Shown piece by piece: positions 25,138-34,227 of a stretch of DNA of 39,724 nt. The stretch is from Cyanobacteria bacterium QS_8_64_29 (GTDB lineage Bacteria; Cyanobacteriota; Cyanobacteriia; Cyanobacteriales; Rubidibacteraceae). A program made the translations under genes and the position numbers. Location: positions 1 through 39,724 of the forward strand of contig PXQH01000062.1 of NCBI GenBank assembly GCA_003022125.1, given 5' to 3'. Every line of letters starts with the position of its first letter. Position 1 is the stretch's first letter. The notes beneath the pieces are model-generated. The model saw only the letters and a program-made list of their open reading frames with translations. It did not search any database and had not been told where the DNA came from.

Positions 25138-25959
25138 ATGGCCTCGAGTGCGCCGCAAACCGAGCGAGCTGTACTGGATGCGCTGCAGCGGCTGATTGCG
25201 GTCGTTGCCGAGCTGCGCTCGCCCGAGCGCGGCTGCCCCTGGGATTTGGCCCAGACCCAGCAGAGTCTTATTCCCTACGCCATCGAGGAAGCTTACGAAG
25301 TCGCCGATGCCATTCGCAGCCAAGATCGCGACGCCATTGTCGAGGAACTGGGGGACCTGCTGCTGCAAGTGGTCCTGCACGCCCAAATTGCCAGCGAGTC
25401 CGATCACTTCGATCTGGGCGAGGTTGCCAGCGGCATTGCCGACAAGCTCGTCCGGCGCCACCCGCACGTCTTTGGCGACGACTCGGCCGAGAGTGCCGAG
25501 CAGGTGCACCGCAACTGGGAGCGCATCAAGGCGCAAGAAAAAGGCCAGTCCCCCGAGGCAGCCCCGCCGCTGAGCCACACCCTGGATCGCGATGCCCGCA
25601 CCCTGCCGCCGCTGTTGGGCGGCACCAAGATCTCGCAAAAGGCAGCGGCAGCCGGCTTCGAGTGGCCCGATGCCGACGGGGTTTGGGCCAAATTCGACGA
25701 GGAGTTGGCCGAGTTCAAGCAAGCGCTGCAGCACCAGGATGCCGAGGCCCAACAGGCCGAGCTGGGAGACCTGCTGTTTACCCTACTCAACCTCGCCCGC
25801 TGGTACGGGCTCGATCCCTCAGAGGCGCTGCACGGCACCAGCCGGCGGTTAGTGCAGCGGCTCGCGCACATGGAAGCCCAGGCCCAGCACCCGCTAACCG
25901 AGTACGGCCTTGAAGAACTGCAGCGCTTTTGGCAGCAAGCCAAGGCGCAGTCCGACTAG
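25138..25959 (+). CDS. mazG: MazG nucleoside triphosphate pyrophosphohydrolase
   Basis: A two-domain all-helical pyrophosphatase that clears non-canonical NTPs or lowers (d)NTP pools. The first domain has CPWDLAQTQQSL, IEEAYEVADAI and EELGDLLLQVVLHAQIA (ExxE...ExxD metal ligands). The second has WAKFDEELAEFKQAL and ELGDLLFTLLNLARW. The linker contains RRHPHVFGD, typical of the family. ATG 25138 follows a clear GGGGAGGGAG ribosome site, so the upstream TTG at 25117 is rejected. The stop shares CTAG (25956-25959) with the convergent aldo/keto reductase. Confidence 0.95.
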   Translation: MASSAPQTERAVLDALQRLIAVVAELRSPERGCPWDLAQTQQSLIPYAIEEAYEVADAIRSQDRDAIVEELGDLLLQVVLHAQIASESDHFDLGEVASGIADKLVRRHPHVFGDDSAESAEQVHRNWERIKAQEKGQSPEAAPPLSHTLDRDARTLPPLLGGTKISQKAAAAGFEWPDADGVWAKFDEELAEFKQALQHQDAEAQQAELGDLLFTLLNLARWYGLDPSEALHGTSRRLVQRLAHMEAQAQHPLTEYGLEELQRFWQQAKAQSD

Positions 25960-27008
25960 GGACAGGGATTGGGATTGCGCTGGTGCACTGCCTCAATCTC
26001 GGCCATGACCTCGTCCGAGAGGGTCAGCTCGGCTGCGTCGATGTTGGTTTGGAGCTGCTCCAGGGTGGTGGCGCCGATAATGTTGGCGCTCAAAAACGGC
26101 TGCCGGTTGACGAAGGCGAGCGCCATTTGCGCGGGGTCGAGCCCGTGGCGCTGCGCGATCGCCACGTACTCGCGCGTGGCGGCCTCGCCGCGCTCGGTTT
26201 CGTAGCGCGAGCCGCGCTCGTCGATGGTGCGGCGGCTGCCAGGTGGGCGCCGGCCGTCGAGGTACTTGCCGGTGAGCGTGCCCCCCGCCAGCGGCGAGTA
26301 GGCCAGCAGGCCGCAATCCTCGCGCACCGCAATCTCGGAGAGGTCGATTTCAAAGGTGCGGTTGAGCAGGCTGTAGGGGTTTTGGATGGCAATGGGGCGC
26401 GGCCATCCCTCCTGCTCGGCCAGCCGGAGGAAGGTCATGGTCCCCCACGCCGTTTCGTTGGAGAGCCCGATGTAGCGGATCTTGCCGGCTTCGACCGCGT
26501 CGTTGAGCGTGCTGAGAGTCTCGCGCATGCGATCACGCTCGCCCGGCTCGAGCGCCTCGGGCGCGCGGGCATAGCCCAGCTGCCCGAAGCGGTTGGTGGC
26601 GCGATCCGGCCAGTGCAGCTGGTAGAGATCGATGCAGTCGGTCTGGAGGCGGCGCAGGCTGTCCTCGAGCGCGGTCTTGATGTTGTCGCGATCCAGGCGC
26701 GTCCGGCCGCTGCGAACCCAGTACAGGCTGTCCGAGCCGCCCGCTACCTTGGTAGCCAGCACGACGTGATCGCGGGTACCGCGGCGCCGGAACCACTCGC
26801 CGATAATCTCCTCGGTGCGACCGTAGGTTTCGGGGCGCGGCGGCACGGCGTACATCTCGGCCGTATCGAAAAAGTTGATGCCGCGCTCGAGGGCGTAGTC
26901 CATCTGCTGGTGGGCGTCCTCGAGCGCGTTCTGCTCGCCCCAGGTCATGGTCCCCAGGCAAACAGCGCTCACGTTCAGCTCCGTACGGGCAAGGTGGTGG
27001 TATTGCAT
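25956..27008 (-). CDS. Aldo/keto reductase, Tas-like
   Basis: A 350-residue NADP(H)-dependent oxidoreductase with FFDTAEMY (catalytic Asp and Tyr), LATKVAG (Lys), and LYQLHWPDR (His). It also has IRYIGLSNETAWG and LAYSPLAGGTLTGKYLDG. The N-terminus MQYHHLARTELNVSAVCLGTMTWG and the overall length match the Tas / potassium-channel-beta-like branch. The physiological substrate is unknown. It stands alone on the minus strand, converging on mazG with a 4-bp overlap. Confidence 0.93.
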   Translation of the reverse strand: MQYHHLARTELNVSAVCLGTMTWGEQNALEDAHQQMDYALERGINFFDTAEMYAVPPRPETYGRTEEIIGEWFRRRGTRDHVVLATKVAGGSDSLYWVRSGRTRLDRDNIKTALEDSLRRLQTDCIDLYQLHWPDRATNRFGQLGYARAPEALEPGERDRMRETLSTLNDAVEAGKIRYIGLSNETAWGTMTFLRLAEQEGWPRPIAIQNPYSLLNRTFEIDLSEIAVREDCGLLAYSPLAGGTLTGKYLDGRRPPGSRRTIDERGSRYETERGEAATREYVAIAQRHGLDPAQMALAFVNRQPFLSANIIGATTLEQLQTNIDAAELTLSDEVMAEIEAVHQRNPNPCP

Positions 27009-27071
27009 GGCAATCCGCGGGCGGTCACAGTGAGCGTCCCCAGACGGTAACCGCCGGAGACGCTCGGGTGG

Positions 27072-27977
27072 TTACGACTGGTCGATTTTGCCCTGCGCGC
27101 GCGCCGCTTCAAAGCGCGCTTGGGCGTTGGCCATGACTTGCTGCGAGGACTCGATCAGCTCGCCCGGGTATTCCTCCAGCGCCTTGGTGGCAAGCGACAC
27201 GCGCCCTTGCCACTCATCGACCTCGAGCACGATGACCTGAACGGTCTGGCCGATCTCGAACAGCTCCGGCAGCGATTCCACCCGGTTTTGGCTGACGTGC
27301 TTGATGTGCAGCAAACCGGTAACGCCCCCCAGATCGACAAAGACGCCGTAGGGCTTGATGTTGGTAATGGTGCCTTCGGCGAGGCTCCCCGAGGCCAGCT
27401 GCTGCAGCGCCGAGGCCCGAGCGGCTTCGCGTTGCGAGAGGACGAGCTTGTTCTGCTCGGCATCCACCTCCAGAAAGCTAGCCGTCAGGGTCTGGCCGAC
27501 GAGTTCATCCAAATCGCCGCGCTCGAGCAGATGCGATCGCGGCACGAAGGCACGCAGGCCGCGCACGTTCCCGGTTACGCCCCCTCGGTTCGTACCGGTG
27601 ACGGTCACGCTGACCGGGCGGCCGTCGGCTTGAAGCTCGGCGATTTCGTCCCAAGCCTCCTGGCGCAGGATCTGGCGCCGCGAGAGCGGTAGCTGGCCCT
27701 CCGCATTGGGCGCGCCGATGATGGCCAAATCCAGCTCTTGCTCGAGCGGCATGACCTGGGCGAGGTCATCCACTTTTTCCAGGGCAGCCTCTTTGAGCGG
27801 GACAAAACCGGGCGCTTTGCCGGCAATATCGACGAGCGCCCCCTGGGAGGTGTGCTCTAGGATGCGGCCCCGAACGATTTTGCCCGGTTGGAGGTCGAAG
27901 TCGTAATCGTCTAGGGCTTGTGCAAATTCGCTTTCGGTGAATGCCGAGTTGGCAGCAGAGGTAGAGTCTGAGGTCAT
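27072..27977 (-). CDS. S1 RNA-binding-domain protein, ribosomal protein S1 paralogue (Rps1b type)
   Basis: About 301 residues with three S1 domains: GKIVRGRILEHTSQGALVDIAGKAPGF..., a degenerate middle one (VSVTVTGTNRGGVTGNVRGLRAFVPRS), and GTITNIKPYGVFVDLGGVTGLLHIKHVS. Cyanobacteria encode a main S1 and a shorter paralogue; this length and arrangement suit the paralogue, though the main S1 is not excluded. ATG 27977 is preferred over TTG 27989. RNA binding in translation initiation is expected from the family. Confidence 0.85.
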   Translation of the reverse strand: MTSDSTSAANSAFTESEFAQALDDYDFDLQPGKIVRGRILEHTSQGALVDIAGKAPGFVPLKEAALEKVDDLAQVMPLEQELDLAIIGAPNAEGQLPLSRRQILRQEAWDEIAELQADGRPVSVTVTGTNRGGVTGNVRGLRAFVPRSHLLERGDLDELVGQTLTASFLEVDAEQNKLVLSQREAARASALQQLASGSLAEGTITNIKPYGVFVDLGGVTGLLHIKHVSQNRVESLPELFEIGQTVQVIVLEVDEWQGRVSLATKALEEYPGELIESSQQVMANAQARFEAARAQGKIDQS

Positions 27978-28115
27978 GATGGATCGCAATACGCTCGATG
28001 CGGGACCTGCCGGCGTCGGTCCGCCCGTCGCGAAAGCGCCCGCAAGCGAGCGGTAGCTGGCTGAGGAAGTCCCCGCGATCCAGGGTAGCTGGAAATTGTC
28101 TGGCGAGTGCGCCCG

Positions 28116-28853
28116 TTACGGCAGCTGCTGCGCGAACAGCGCCTTGGTTTGGGCCCAGGCGTCGGCAGCCGCATTGGGATCGTAGCTATCGCGTTGGTCG
28201 CAGAAGAACCCGTGGGTGGCCCCTTCGTAGCGAACGACCCGGTGCGGGATCTGGTGCTTTTGCAGCTCGGCTTCGATGCGATCAACTTCTTCGAGCGGAA
28301 TGAGCGGATCTTGGGTGCCAAAGAAGGCATAAATCGTGCCTTGGATCTCGGGAGTGCGCGCGATCGTCGGATCCCCGCCGCCGGGCGTGGTATTGACAAT
28401 ACCTGCGCCGTAAAAGGACGCCGTCGCCTTGACCTCGGGCAACGTTGCTGCCAAATAGGCCACGTGGCCGCCAAAGCAGAAGCCCATGCAGCCAATGCCC
28501 CCGCGCTGGCACTGCGGCAGCCCCTTGATGTAGTTGATAGCGGACTGAATGTCGTTGAGCAGCTCTGGCGCGCGAGTTTGGTTTTTGTACTGCCGGCCGA
28601 GCTCGAGCGCTTCGTCGCTGTAGCCGGCTTCAAACCCTGGGGCCTGGCGCTGGTAGATGGCGGGCGCGATCGCGATGTAGCCTTCGCGCGCTACGCGCTG
28701 GGTGACATCGCGGATGTGATCGTTGACCCCAAACACTTCCTGGATGACGACGGCCCCTGGGTAGGAGCCTGGCTTGGTGGGCATGGCCAGATGGGCATCC
28801 AACCGGACGTCGCCGGCTTCGACCTTGACCGCGTCAGTGCGAATCGCTACCAC
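28116..28853 (-). CDS. Dienelactone hydrolase family protein
   Basis: A 245-residue alpha/beta hydrolase. The nucleophile is Cys in CMGFCFGGHVAYL, the acid is in FFGTQDPLIP, and the base is His in GATHGFFCDQRDSY. VIQEVFGVNDHIRD near residue 37 and the final AWAQTKALF are also typical. DLH enzymes open lactone rings such as dienelactone; many homologues have unknown substrates. It is monocistronic, divergent from the TIGR04282 gene across 94 bp. Confidence 0.93.
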   Translation of the reverse strand: MVAIRTDAVKVEAGDVRLDAHLAMPTKPGSYPGAVVIQEVFGVNDHIRDVTQRVAREGYIAIAPAIYQRQAPGFEAGYSDEALELGRQYKNQTRAPELLNDIQSAINYIKGLPQCQRGGIGCMGFCFGGHVAYLAATLPEVKATASFYGAGIVNTTPGGGDPTIARTPEIQGTIYAFFGTQDPLIPLEEVDRIEAELQKHQIPHRVVRYEGATHGFFCDQRDSYDPNAAADAWAQTKALFAQQLP

Positions 28854-28947
28854 GGTTGCTTGCGCTCGAGCTCGCTCACAGTCCCTTATCTTAGCCGAGT
28901 GCGGCGGATGTTAAGTTGCCGCAGTTGGGTGCGCTGCCCTAACGCCC

Positions 28948-29559
28948 ATGGCCCCGCCCGAGTGGCTGCTGGTGTTTGCACGCTACCCCCAACCGGGGAC
29001 CGCCAAAACGCGCCTCATCCCTGCGCTGGGCGCCCAGGGCGCGGCAGCCGTTCACGCGCGCCTGACCGAGTCCACCTTGGCGGTCGCGCGTGCCCTGCAG
29101 CGCGATCGCGGGGCGGCGGTCACTGTTTGCCATGCTGGGGCAACGCCGGCCCAAATGCAGGCGTGGCTGGGAGCTCAGGTAGCCTACGAAGCCCAGAGTG
29201 CGGGCGATCTGGGCGAGCGCTTGCGCGTTGCCTTCAACCGCGCCTTTGCTCGGGGCGCCCAGCGGGTAGTTGCCATCGGCACGGACTGTCCGGAGCTGGG
29301 GAGCGGAGCGCTGGCTGCCGCTTTCGAGCGCCTGCGGCGCCAGGACGTGGTGCTGGGCCCGGCTGCCGATGGTGGCTACTACCTCATCGGCCTGTCGGGA
29401 TTGGCGCCCGAGCTGTTCGCCGGCATCGATTGGGGCACGGCCCGCGTCTGGCAGCAGACCGCTGCCACCGCGGATCGCTTGGGCTTGGCGCGATCGCAGC
29501 TCGCCGTGCGGTACGACATCGACCGACCGGCCGATCTGGCGCGGTCAGTGCGGCTGTAG
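28948..29559 (+). CDS. TIGR04282 family glycosyltransferase (DUF2064), arsenosugar-associated
   Basis: 203 residues, GT-A-like nucleotidyltransferase fold: LLVFARYPQPGTAKTRLIPALG (G..KTRL sugar-nucleotide loop), VVAIGTDCPELG (metal DxD-like), and VVLGPAADGGYYLIGL. This family is named for its occurrence beside arsenosugar biosynthesis genes, but it is also widespread without them. No arsM or radical-SAM arsS gene lies in this window. It is followed after 59 bp by the partner TIGR04283 gene on the same strand. Confidence 0.9.
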   Translation: MAPPEWLLVFARYPQPGTAKTRLIPALGAQGAAAVHARLTESTLAVARALQRDRGAAVTVCHAGATPAQMQAWLGAQVAYEAQSAGDLGERLRVAFNRAFARGAQRVVAIGTDCPELGSGALAAAFERLRRQDVVLGPAADGGYYLIGLSGLAPELFAGIDWGTARVWQQTAATADRLGLARSQLAVRYDIDRPADLARSVRL

Positions 29560-29618
29560 CTTACCGGTAGTTCAGCTTCGCGGTTTAGCGTTGCCCCTAC
29601 TGCCAGCAACGAGCGCTT

Positions 29619-30308
29619 ATGGCTGCCGAGCGGCTCTCGGTCATCCTGCCCGTTTTAAACGAAGCCTCCACCCTGCCAGCAGTGCTGGCCCGCGTTGGGG
29701 CCGGCACCAATGTGGAGGCCATTGCGGTCGATGGCGGCAGCGCGGACGCCACGCCTTCGGTTGCCCGCGATTGGGGGGCAGATACCGTTCTGAGCGCAAG
29801 CGGCGGTCGCGCCCGGCAAATGAACGCCGGCGCGGCTGCGGCAACCGGCGCGATCCTGCTGTTTTTGCATGCCGATACCCGCTTGCCCGCCGGCTACGAT
29901 GCCCTGGCGCGCGATGCCCTGGTAGCCCCCGCCGCGATCGCCGGGGCATTTCCGCTCGCGATCGCCGGTCGCGGCTGGGGCCTGCGGCTAGTCGAGGCTG
30001 GGGTTAACGGGCGCTCGCGCTGGTGCGCGCTGCCCTACGGCGACCAGGCTCTGTTCCTCAAAACCAGCACGTTTTGGGCGTTGGGGGGGTTCCCCGAGCT
30101 GCCGATTATGGAAGACTTTGAGTTGGTGCGGCGGCTGCGGCAGCGGGGCCGAATCGCGCTGGCGCCGGCGCCCGTAGTAACCTCGGGCCGCCGCTGGCAG
30201 CAGTTGGGCGTGGTGCAAACCACCTTGATCAACCAGGCCCTCATTGCGGGCTATGTTGCCGGGATATCGCCCCAGCGGTTGCGCCGCTGGTATCGCGGCG
30301 GCTACTGA
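29619..30308 (+). CDS. TIGR04283 family glycosyltransferase (GT2), arsenosugar-associated
   Basis: 229 residues: SVILPVLNEASTLPAVLARV, AVDGGSADATPSVAR, GRARQMNAGAAAATGAILLFLHADTRLP (DxD metal site HAD), and IMEDFELVRRLRQRG. These are the standard blocks of TIGR04283. Adjacent to the TIGR04282 gene, as is usual for this pair. The role in arsenosugar or another glycan is inferred by family name only. The final 7 bp overlap the convergent M61 peptidase stop. Confidence 0.92.
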   Translation: MAAERLSVILPVLNEASTLPAVLARVGAGTNVEAIAVDGGSADATPSVARDWGADTVLSASGGRARQMNAGAAAATGAILLFLHADTRLPAGYDALARDALVAPAAIAGAFPLAIAGRGWGLRLVEAGVNGRSRWCALPYGDQALFLKTSTFWALGGFPELPIMEDFELVRRLRQRGRIALAPAPVVTSGRRWQQLGVVQTTLINQALIAGYVAGISPQRLRRWYRGGY

Positions 30309-32110
30309 AGCGCCGCCAGCTCTTCGCCCAACCAGCTGCGAAAGCGCTGGGCTTGCTCGGCACTGGGCGCAGCGAGCGGCACGATGGCGTAGCGCCCGGG
30401 CTGCGGTGGGGCTAGCGTCAGGGAGTGCGTTTGCAGCGCGTCTTGGTGAAAGATGCTAACCGCCACCGTATCGCCAGGTTGGTAGTCGTGCAGGCGCTGC
30501 TCGAGCTGCTCGACACTGACGCGCCAGCCATCCAGGGCCAGCAGCTCGTCCCCAGCATCGATGCCCGCCCGACCAGCAGGCGACTCGGCATCCACAAACC
30601 CAATTTGGGCGCGATCGCCGTCGGGTTTGACGCTCAAGCCCAAATAGGGCGGCGGTTCTTGCTCGTCGGCAGCCGAGACTTGCAGCCCAAACGGGGCCAG
30701 ATAGCCATCGAACGGTAGTGCCTCGGTGCCATCGATATAGCGCTGCCAGAACGCGCTCAGATCGGTACCGGCCACGGCCTCGAGTTCCGCCTGCAGCTGC
30801 GGCGGGGTCAGGCCCGTCTCGGCCCGGCCGAAGCGCTGCCAAAGCCGGCGCATGAGGTCATCGAGCGAGCGTGCGTTGTCGTGGCGCGCCCGAATGAGCA
30901 AATCTAGCAGCAGTGCCACCAGCTCGCCTTTGAGGTAGTACGAGACCTGCTCGTTATCGCTGTTGGCATCGCGCTGGTAGAGCTTAATCCAGGCATCGAA
31001 GCTGGCATCGCTCAGCGGCTGTACCCGCCGCCCGGGGGTCTTGAGCAGCCGCGTGATGTCTTTGCCCAAGGTCTCGAGCACCGAGCGGGCGCCATAGCAC
31101 CCCGCGCGCTGCGGGATCAGGCTGTCGTAGTAGGTGGTGACGCCTTCAAAAAACCACAGCAGCGAGGTATAGTTCTCGCGCTCGTAGTCGATGGTTTCTA
31201 GGGCCTTGGGCCGGATGCGCTTGACGTTCCAGAGGTGGAAGAATTCGTGCGCTACTAGCTGCAAAAAACGCTCGTACTTGTCGCGATCGCGAAAGCCCCA
31301 GCGCGGGTAGTTGAGCGAGCAGCTAGCCCGGTGCTCTAGGCCACCGAAGCCGCTGCTGCTCTGGTGCAGCAAAAAAACGTAGCGATCGTAGGGCAGCTCG
31401 CCGTAGAGCTCGGCCTCAGCGGCCACGATGGCCTGGGTATCGGCGACGATCGAGTGGGGATCGGCGTTGCCTTGCCCCCAAATGGCGAGCTGGTGGGGCT
31501 TGCCCCAAACCTCGAACGCGTAAACCGGATGGGTGCCAATCTCGAACGGACTGTCAGCGAGCGCATCGAAATCCGGCGCCTCAAACGTATGGGCTTGGTC
31601 GGCAACGGCCGGGAGCGCGGTCGTGACGTGCCAATTGGGGTGCGGCGGCCGAATGGCGACCCGAACTGGCTGTTGCTCGCACCCGAGCGGCAAGCAGAAC
31701 AGCGCCGCCCCGTTGAAGTAACCGTGGGTAGCATCGAGGTGGTTGGTGCGGACGGTCAGCTCGTTGGCATAGACCTGATAGCGGACGGTAATGTCGGTCG
31801 CTGCGGTCGTATCGACCTGCCAGCGGTTTTTGCTGACTTTGTGACAAGCGAGCAGCTCGCCGTCGCTGTTGGTGGCGCTCAACGCGCGCACGTGCCGGGC
31901 GTATTCGCGCACCAGGTAGGAGCCGGGCGTCCAGACCGGCATGGCCAATGTCAGCCCGCTCGGCTGCCAATCGAGCACCTCGAGCGTGACTTCGAACAAG
32001 TGGGATGCCGGCTGGGGCATGGCCACCTGATAGCGCACGCTTGGGAGTACCTGTTGGTCCTCGGGCGCGGCGGATTCGGCAAGCGAGGCGAAGCGGTCGC
32101 GGCGGGTCAT
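30302..32110 (-). CDS. M61 family metallopeptidase with C-terminal PDZ domain
   Basis: 602 residues. The zinc motif is H288-E289-F-F-H292 within HEFFHLWNVKRIRP, and the following ENYTSLLWFFEGVTTYYDSL supplies the third ligand glutamate. The N-terminal beta domain (MPQPASHLFEVTLEVLDW, LTLAMPVWTPGSYLVREYARH) and the PDZ region near residues 500-570 (SPAGRAGIDAGDELLALDGWRV) complete the glycyl-aminopeptidase-like architecture. No signal peptide is seen, so a cytosolic role is likely. It is divergent from the small membrane protein gene at 32173. Confidence 0.93.
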   Translation of the reverse strand: MTRRDRFASLAESAAPEDQQVLPSVRYQVAMPQPASHLFEVTLEVLDWQPSGLTLAMPVWTPGSYLVREYARHVRALSATNSDGELLACHKVSKNRWQVDTTAATDITVRYQVYANELTVRTNHLDATHGYFNGAALFCLPLGCEQQPVRVAIRPPHPNWHVTTALPAVADQAHTFEAPDFDALADSPFEIGTHPVYAFEVWGKPHQLAIWGQGNADPHSIVADTQAIVAAEAELYGELPYDRYVFLLHQSSSGFGGLEHRASCSLNYPRWGFRDRDKYERFLQLVAHEFFHLWNVKRIRPKALETIDYERENYTSLLWFFEGVTTYYDSLIPQRAGCYGARSVLETLGKDITRLLKTPGRRVQPLSDASFDAWIKLYQRDANSDNEQVSYYLKGELVALLLDLLIRARHDNARSLDDLMRRLWQRFGRAETGLTPPQLQAELEAVAGTDLSAFWQRYIDGTEALPFDGYLAPFGLQVSAADEQEPPPYLGLSVKPDGDRAQIGFVDAESPAGRAGIDAGDELLALDGWRVSVEQLEQRLHDYQPGDTVAVSIFHQDALQTHSLTLAPPQPGRYAIVPLAAPSAEQAQRFRSWLGEELAALQ

Positions 32111-32172
32111 GGCGATGGGGAGCGCGCTACCCTGACTGGCAGTAACTTACAACGGCAGCTGAGTGGGGCAGT

Positions 32173-32295
32173 ATGGACGTTCAAGCCTTGGTTTTCATCC
32201 TAGCGGTTGCCTTTTCGGGGGCAGCGCTGTTTTTCGGCACGCAAAACGGCTACTACGACACCGAGTACTACCACGGCGACGGCTCCTCGCACTAA
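32173..32295 (+). CDS. 40-residue single-pass membrane protein, candidate NdhP
   Basis: The 40-codon frame encodes an N-terminal membrane helix (QALVFILAVAFSGAALFF) followed by GTQNGYYDTEYYHGDGSSH, a Tyr/Asp/His-rich tail. I associate this arrangement (one helix, FGT.xGYYD, ending HGDG.xH) with small cyanobacterial photosynthetic-complex subunits, most likely NdhP of the NDH-1 complex. The identification is from memory and unconfirmed. It ends TAA, and CTAA (32292-32295) also contains the stop of the opposing hydrolase gene, a further sign that both are real. Confidence 0.6.
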   Translation: MDVQALVFILAVAFSGAALFFGTQNGYYDTEYYHGDGSSH

Positions 32296-33158
32296 GCCAT
32301 GGGTTGGGCTGCGGCCAAGATGCCGTCGATGAGCTGCGCGATCGCACCCGGTCGCTCCACCATGGCCATGTGGCCGCAGTCAGCTAGCTCTGTAACGTTG
32401 CTACCCTCAGCGCGGAACAAGCGGTGAAAGCTGGCCAAGTGGCGGACGTAGCGGGGCTCCATGACTCGATCCTGCTGCCCGGCAATAAAATAAACGGGTT
32501 GTTTGAGCTGCGCGACTAACTGCGGGAGTCGGTGGACCTCGGCTTCGGTGGTTGAGTTCAGCAAGCTCCCCAGCGCCGCATTGGCGTCAGCCCGGGTAAA
32601 ATCCAGCGCCCGCTGATAGCCCCACTGGCGGGCGAGCGGCTGGCCTACCATGGAGCGCGCAAACACCCAATCGATGCCAGGCATGCGGTGCAACCAGCGC
32701 GGACGCCATTTCACCAAGCGGCGGCCGGCCGTGCGGAAGCGCTCGAACGCCTCCTGGATATAGATTCCCCCACCGGCATTCAGGCAAATTGCCCCCATGA
32801 CCTGCGGGCAGCAGGCAGCACTCCAGAGCGCAATACTGCCACCTAGCGAGTGGCCGATTAGCCACGCCCGCTCGATCTCCAGGCGTTGCAGCAGCTCCTG
32901 CAAATCGCGCGCATAGACTTGCAAGCTGTAGTCGGCATTCTCGCCGGCGGGCGAGCTTTGCGAGTCGCCAAAGCCGCGCAAATCGTAGGCCAGGCACTGG
33001 TATTGCGGTTCCAACTGGGCGATGAGGGGGTGCCAGTACTGGCGGCTAAGCAGCCAACCGTGGATGAAGACCAATACCAGCTCGGAGGGGCGCGGCGGTG
33101 TCAGATCGTAAGCGTGCGCAGCGCCTCGAATCGCAATTGCGGCCATGGCCTCCATCAT
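32292..33158 (-). CDS. Alpha/beta fold hydrolase
   Basis: 288 residues with VFIHGWLLSRQYW (oxyanion region), LAYDLRGFGDSQSS, the nucleophile elbow LIGHSLGGSIAL, FIAGQQDRVMEP (acid) and ELADCGHMAMVERP (His). The closest general class is haloperoxidase or esterase-like hydrolases; the substrate is unknown. Either ATG 33158 or the internal ATG 33146 could be the start. It is convergent with the small membrane protein (4-bp overlap) and divergent from the GNAT gene. Confidence 0.9.
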   Translation of the reverse strand: MMEAMAAIAIRGAAHAYDLTPPRPSELVLVFIHGWLLSRQYWHPLIAQLEPQYQCLAYDLRGFGDSQSSPAGENADYSLQVYARDLQELLQRLEIERAWLIGHSLGGSIALWSAACCPQVMGAICLNAGGGIYIQEAFERFRTAGRRLVKWRPRWLHRMPGIDWVFARSMVGQPLARQWGYQRALDFTRADANAALGSLLNSTTEAEVHRLPQLVAQLKQPVYFIAGQQDRVMEPRYVRHLASFHRLFRAEGSNVTELADCGHMAMVERPGAIAQLIDGILAAAQPMA

Positions 33159-33930
<772 letters not shown>

Positions 33931-33969
33931 GGGTAGTACCTCTAGGATACACTAGGGTGCACCGCGTAC

Positions 33970-34043
33970 CGGGATGTAGCGCAGTTTGGTAGCGCGCCTG
34001 CTTTGGGAGCAGGATGCCGCAGGTTCAAATCCTGCCATCCCGA
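33970..34043 (+). tRNA. trnP: tRNA-Pro (anticodon TGG)
   Basis: A 74-nt cloverleaf: acceptor CGGGATG/CATCCCG, D-arm GCGCAGTTTGGTAGCGC, anticodon stem CCTGC/GCAGG with loop TTTGGGA, T-arm GGTTCAAATCC, discriminator A. CCA is not encoded. Confidence 0.97.
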
Positions 34044-34087
34044 TCGCTTAGTCCGAGCACGCTAATTTGCCAGGGGACTACTGCTAC

Positions 34088-34107
34088 CGCTAGGGAGGAT
34101 CCTAGCG
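34088..34107 (+). promoter_or_regulatory. Hairpin presenting a Shine-Dalgarno sequence in its loop
   Basis: CGCTAGG (34088-34094) and CCTAGCG (34101-34107) form a perfect 7-bp stem with the loop GAGGAT. The purine run spanning the stem-loop boundary (AGGGAGGAT) is a good ribosome-binding sequence set 9 bases before ATG 34108, the start of a short frame coupled to the Tic22 gene. Folding could therefore modulate access. Confidence 0.45.
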
Positions 34108-34227
34108 ATGGCACCCGCCAACAGTGGCTCTCAGGTCAGGATGCGGAACCCTCACACCCAGATGGCAGTCAACCTGCAGCAGAGCCCAATGGCGTGCTTG
34201 GAAACCTTATTGAGGAAACGATTATGA
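34108..34227 (+). CDS. 39-codon upstream frame coupled to the Tic22 gene
   Basis: ATG 34108 to TGA 34225-34227 encodes a 39-residue peptide ending CLETLLRKRL, with no recognised relatives and no membrane segment. The arguments for translation are the strong ribosome-binding sequence in front of it and the ATGA overlap between its stop and the Tic22 start at 34224. The argument against is that short frames are common by chance. It may be a regulatory leader whose translation opens the downstream start. Confidence 0.4.
   Translation: MAPANSGSQVRMRNPHTQMAVNLQQSPMACLETLLRKRL

Noticed and set aside
25929-27050. 373-codon plus-strand ORF opposite the aldo/keto reductase
   Set aside because: Antisense shadow; the opposite strand encodes a full-length Tas-like enzyme with all catalytic residues.
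28107-29570. 487-codon plus-strand ORF across the dienelactone hydrolase and TIGR04282 genes
   Set aside because: It covers two clear genes and their divergent promoter gap in the wrong frames, and its translation shows no family features.
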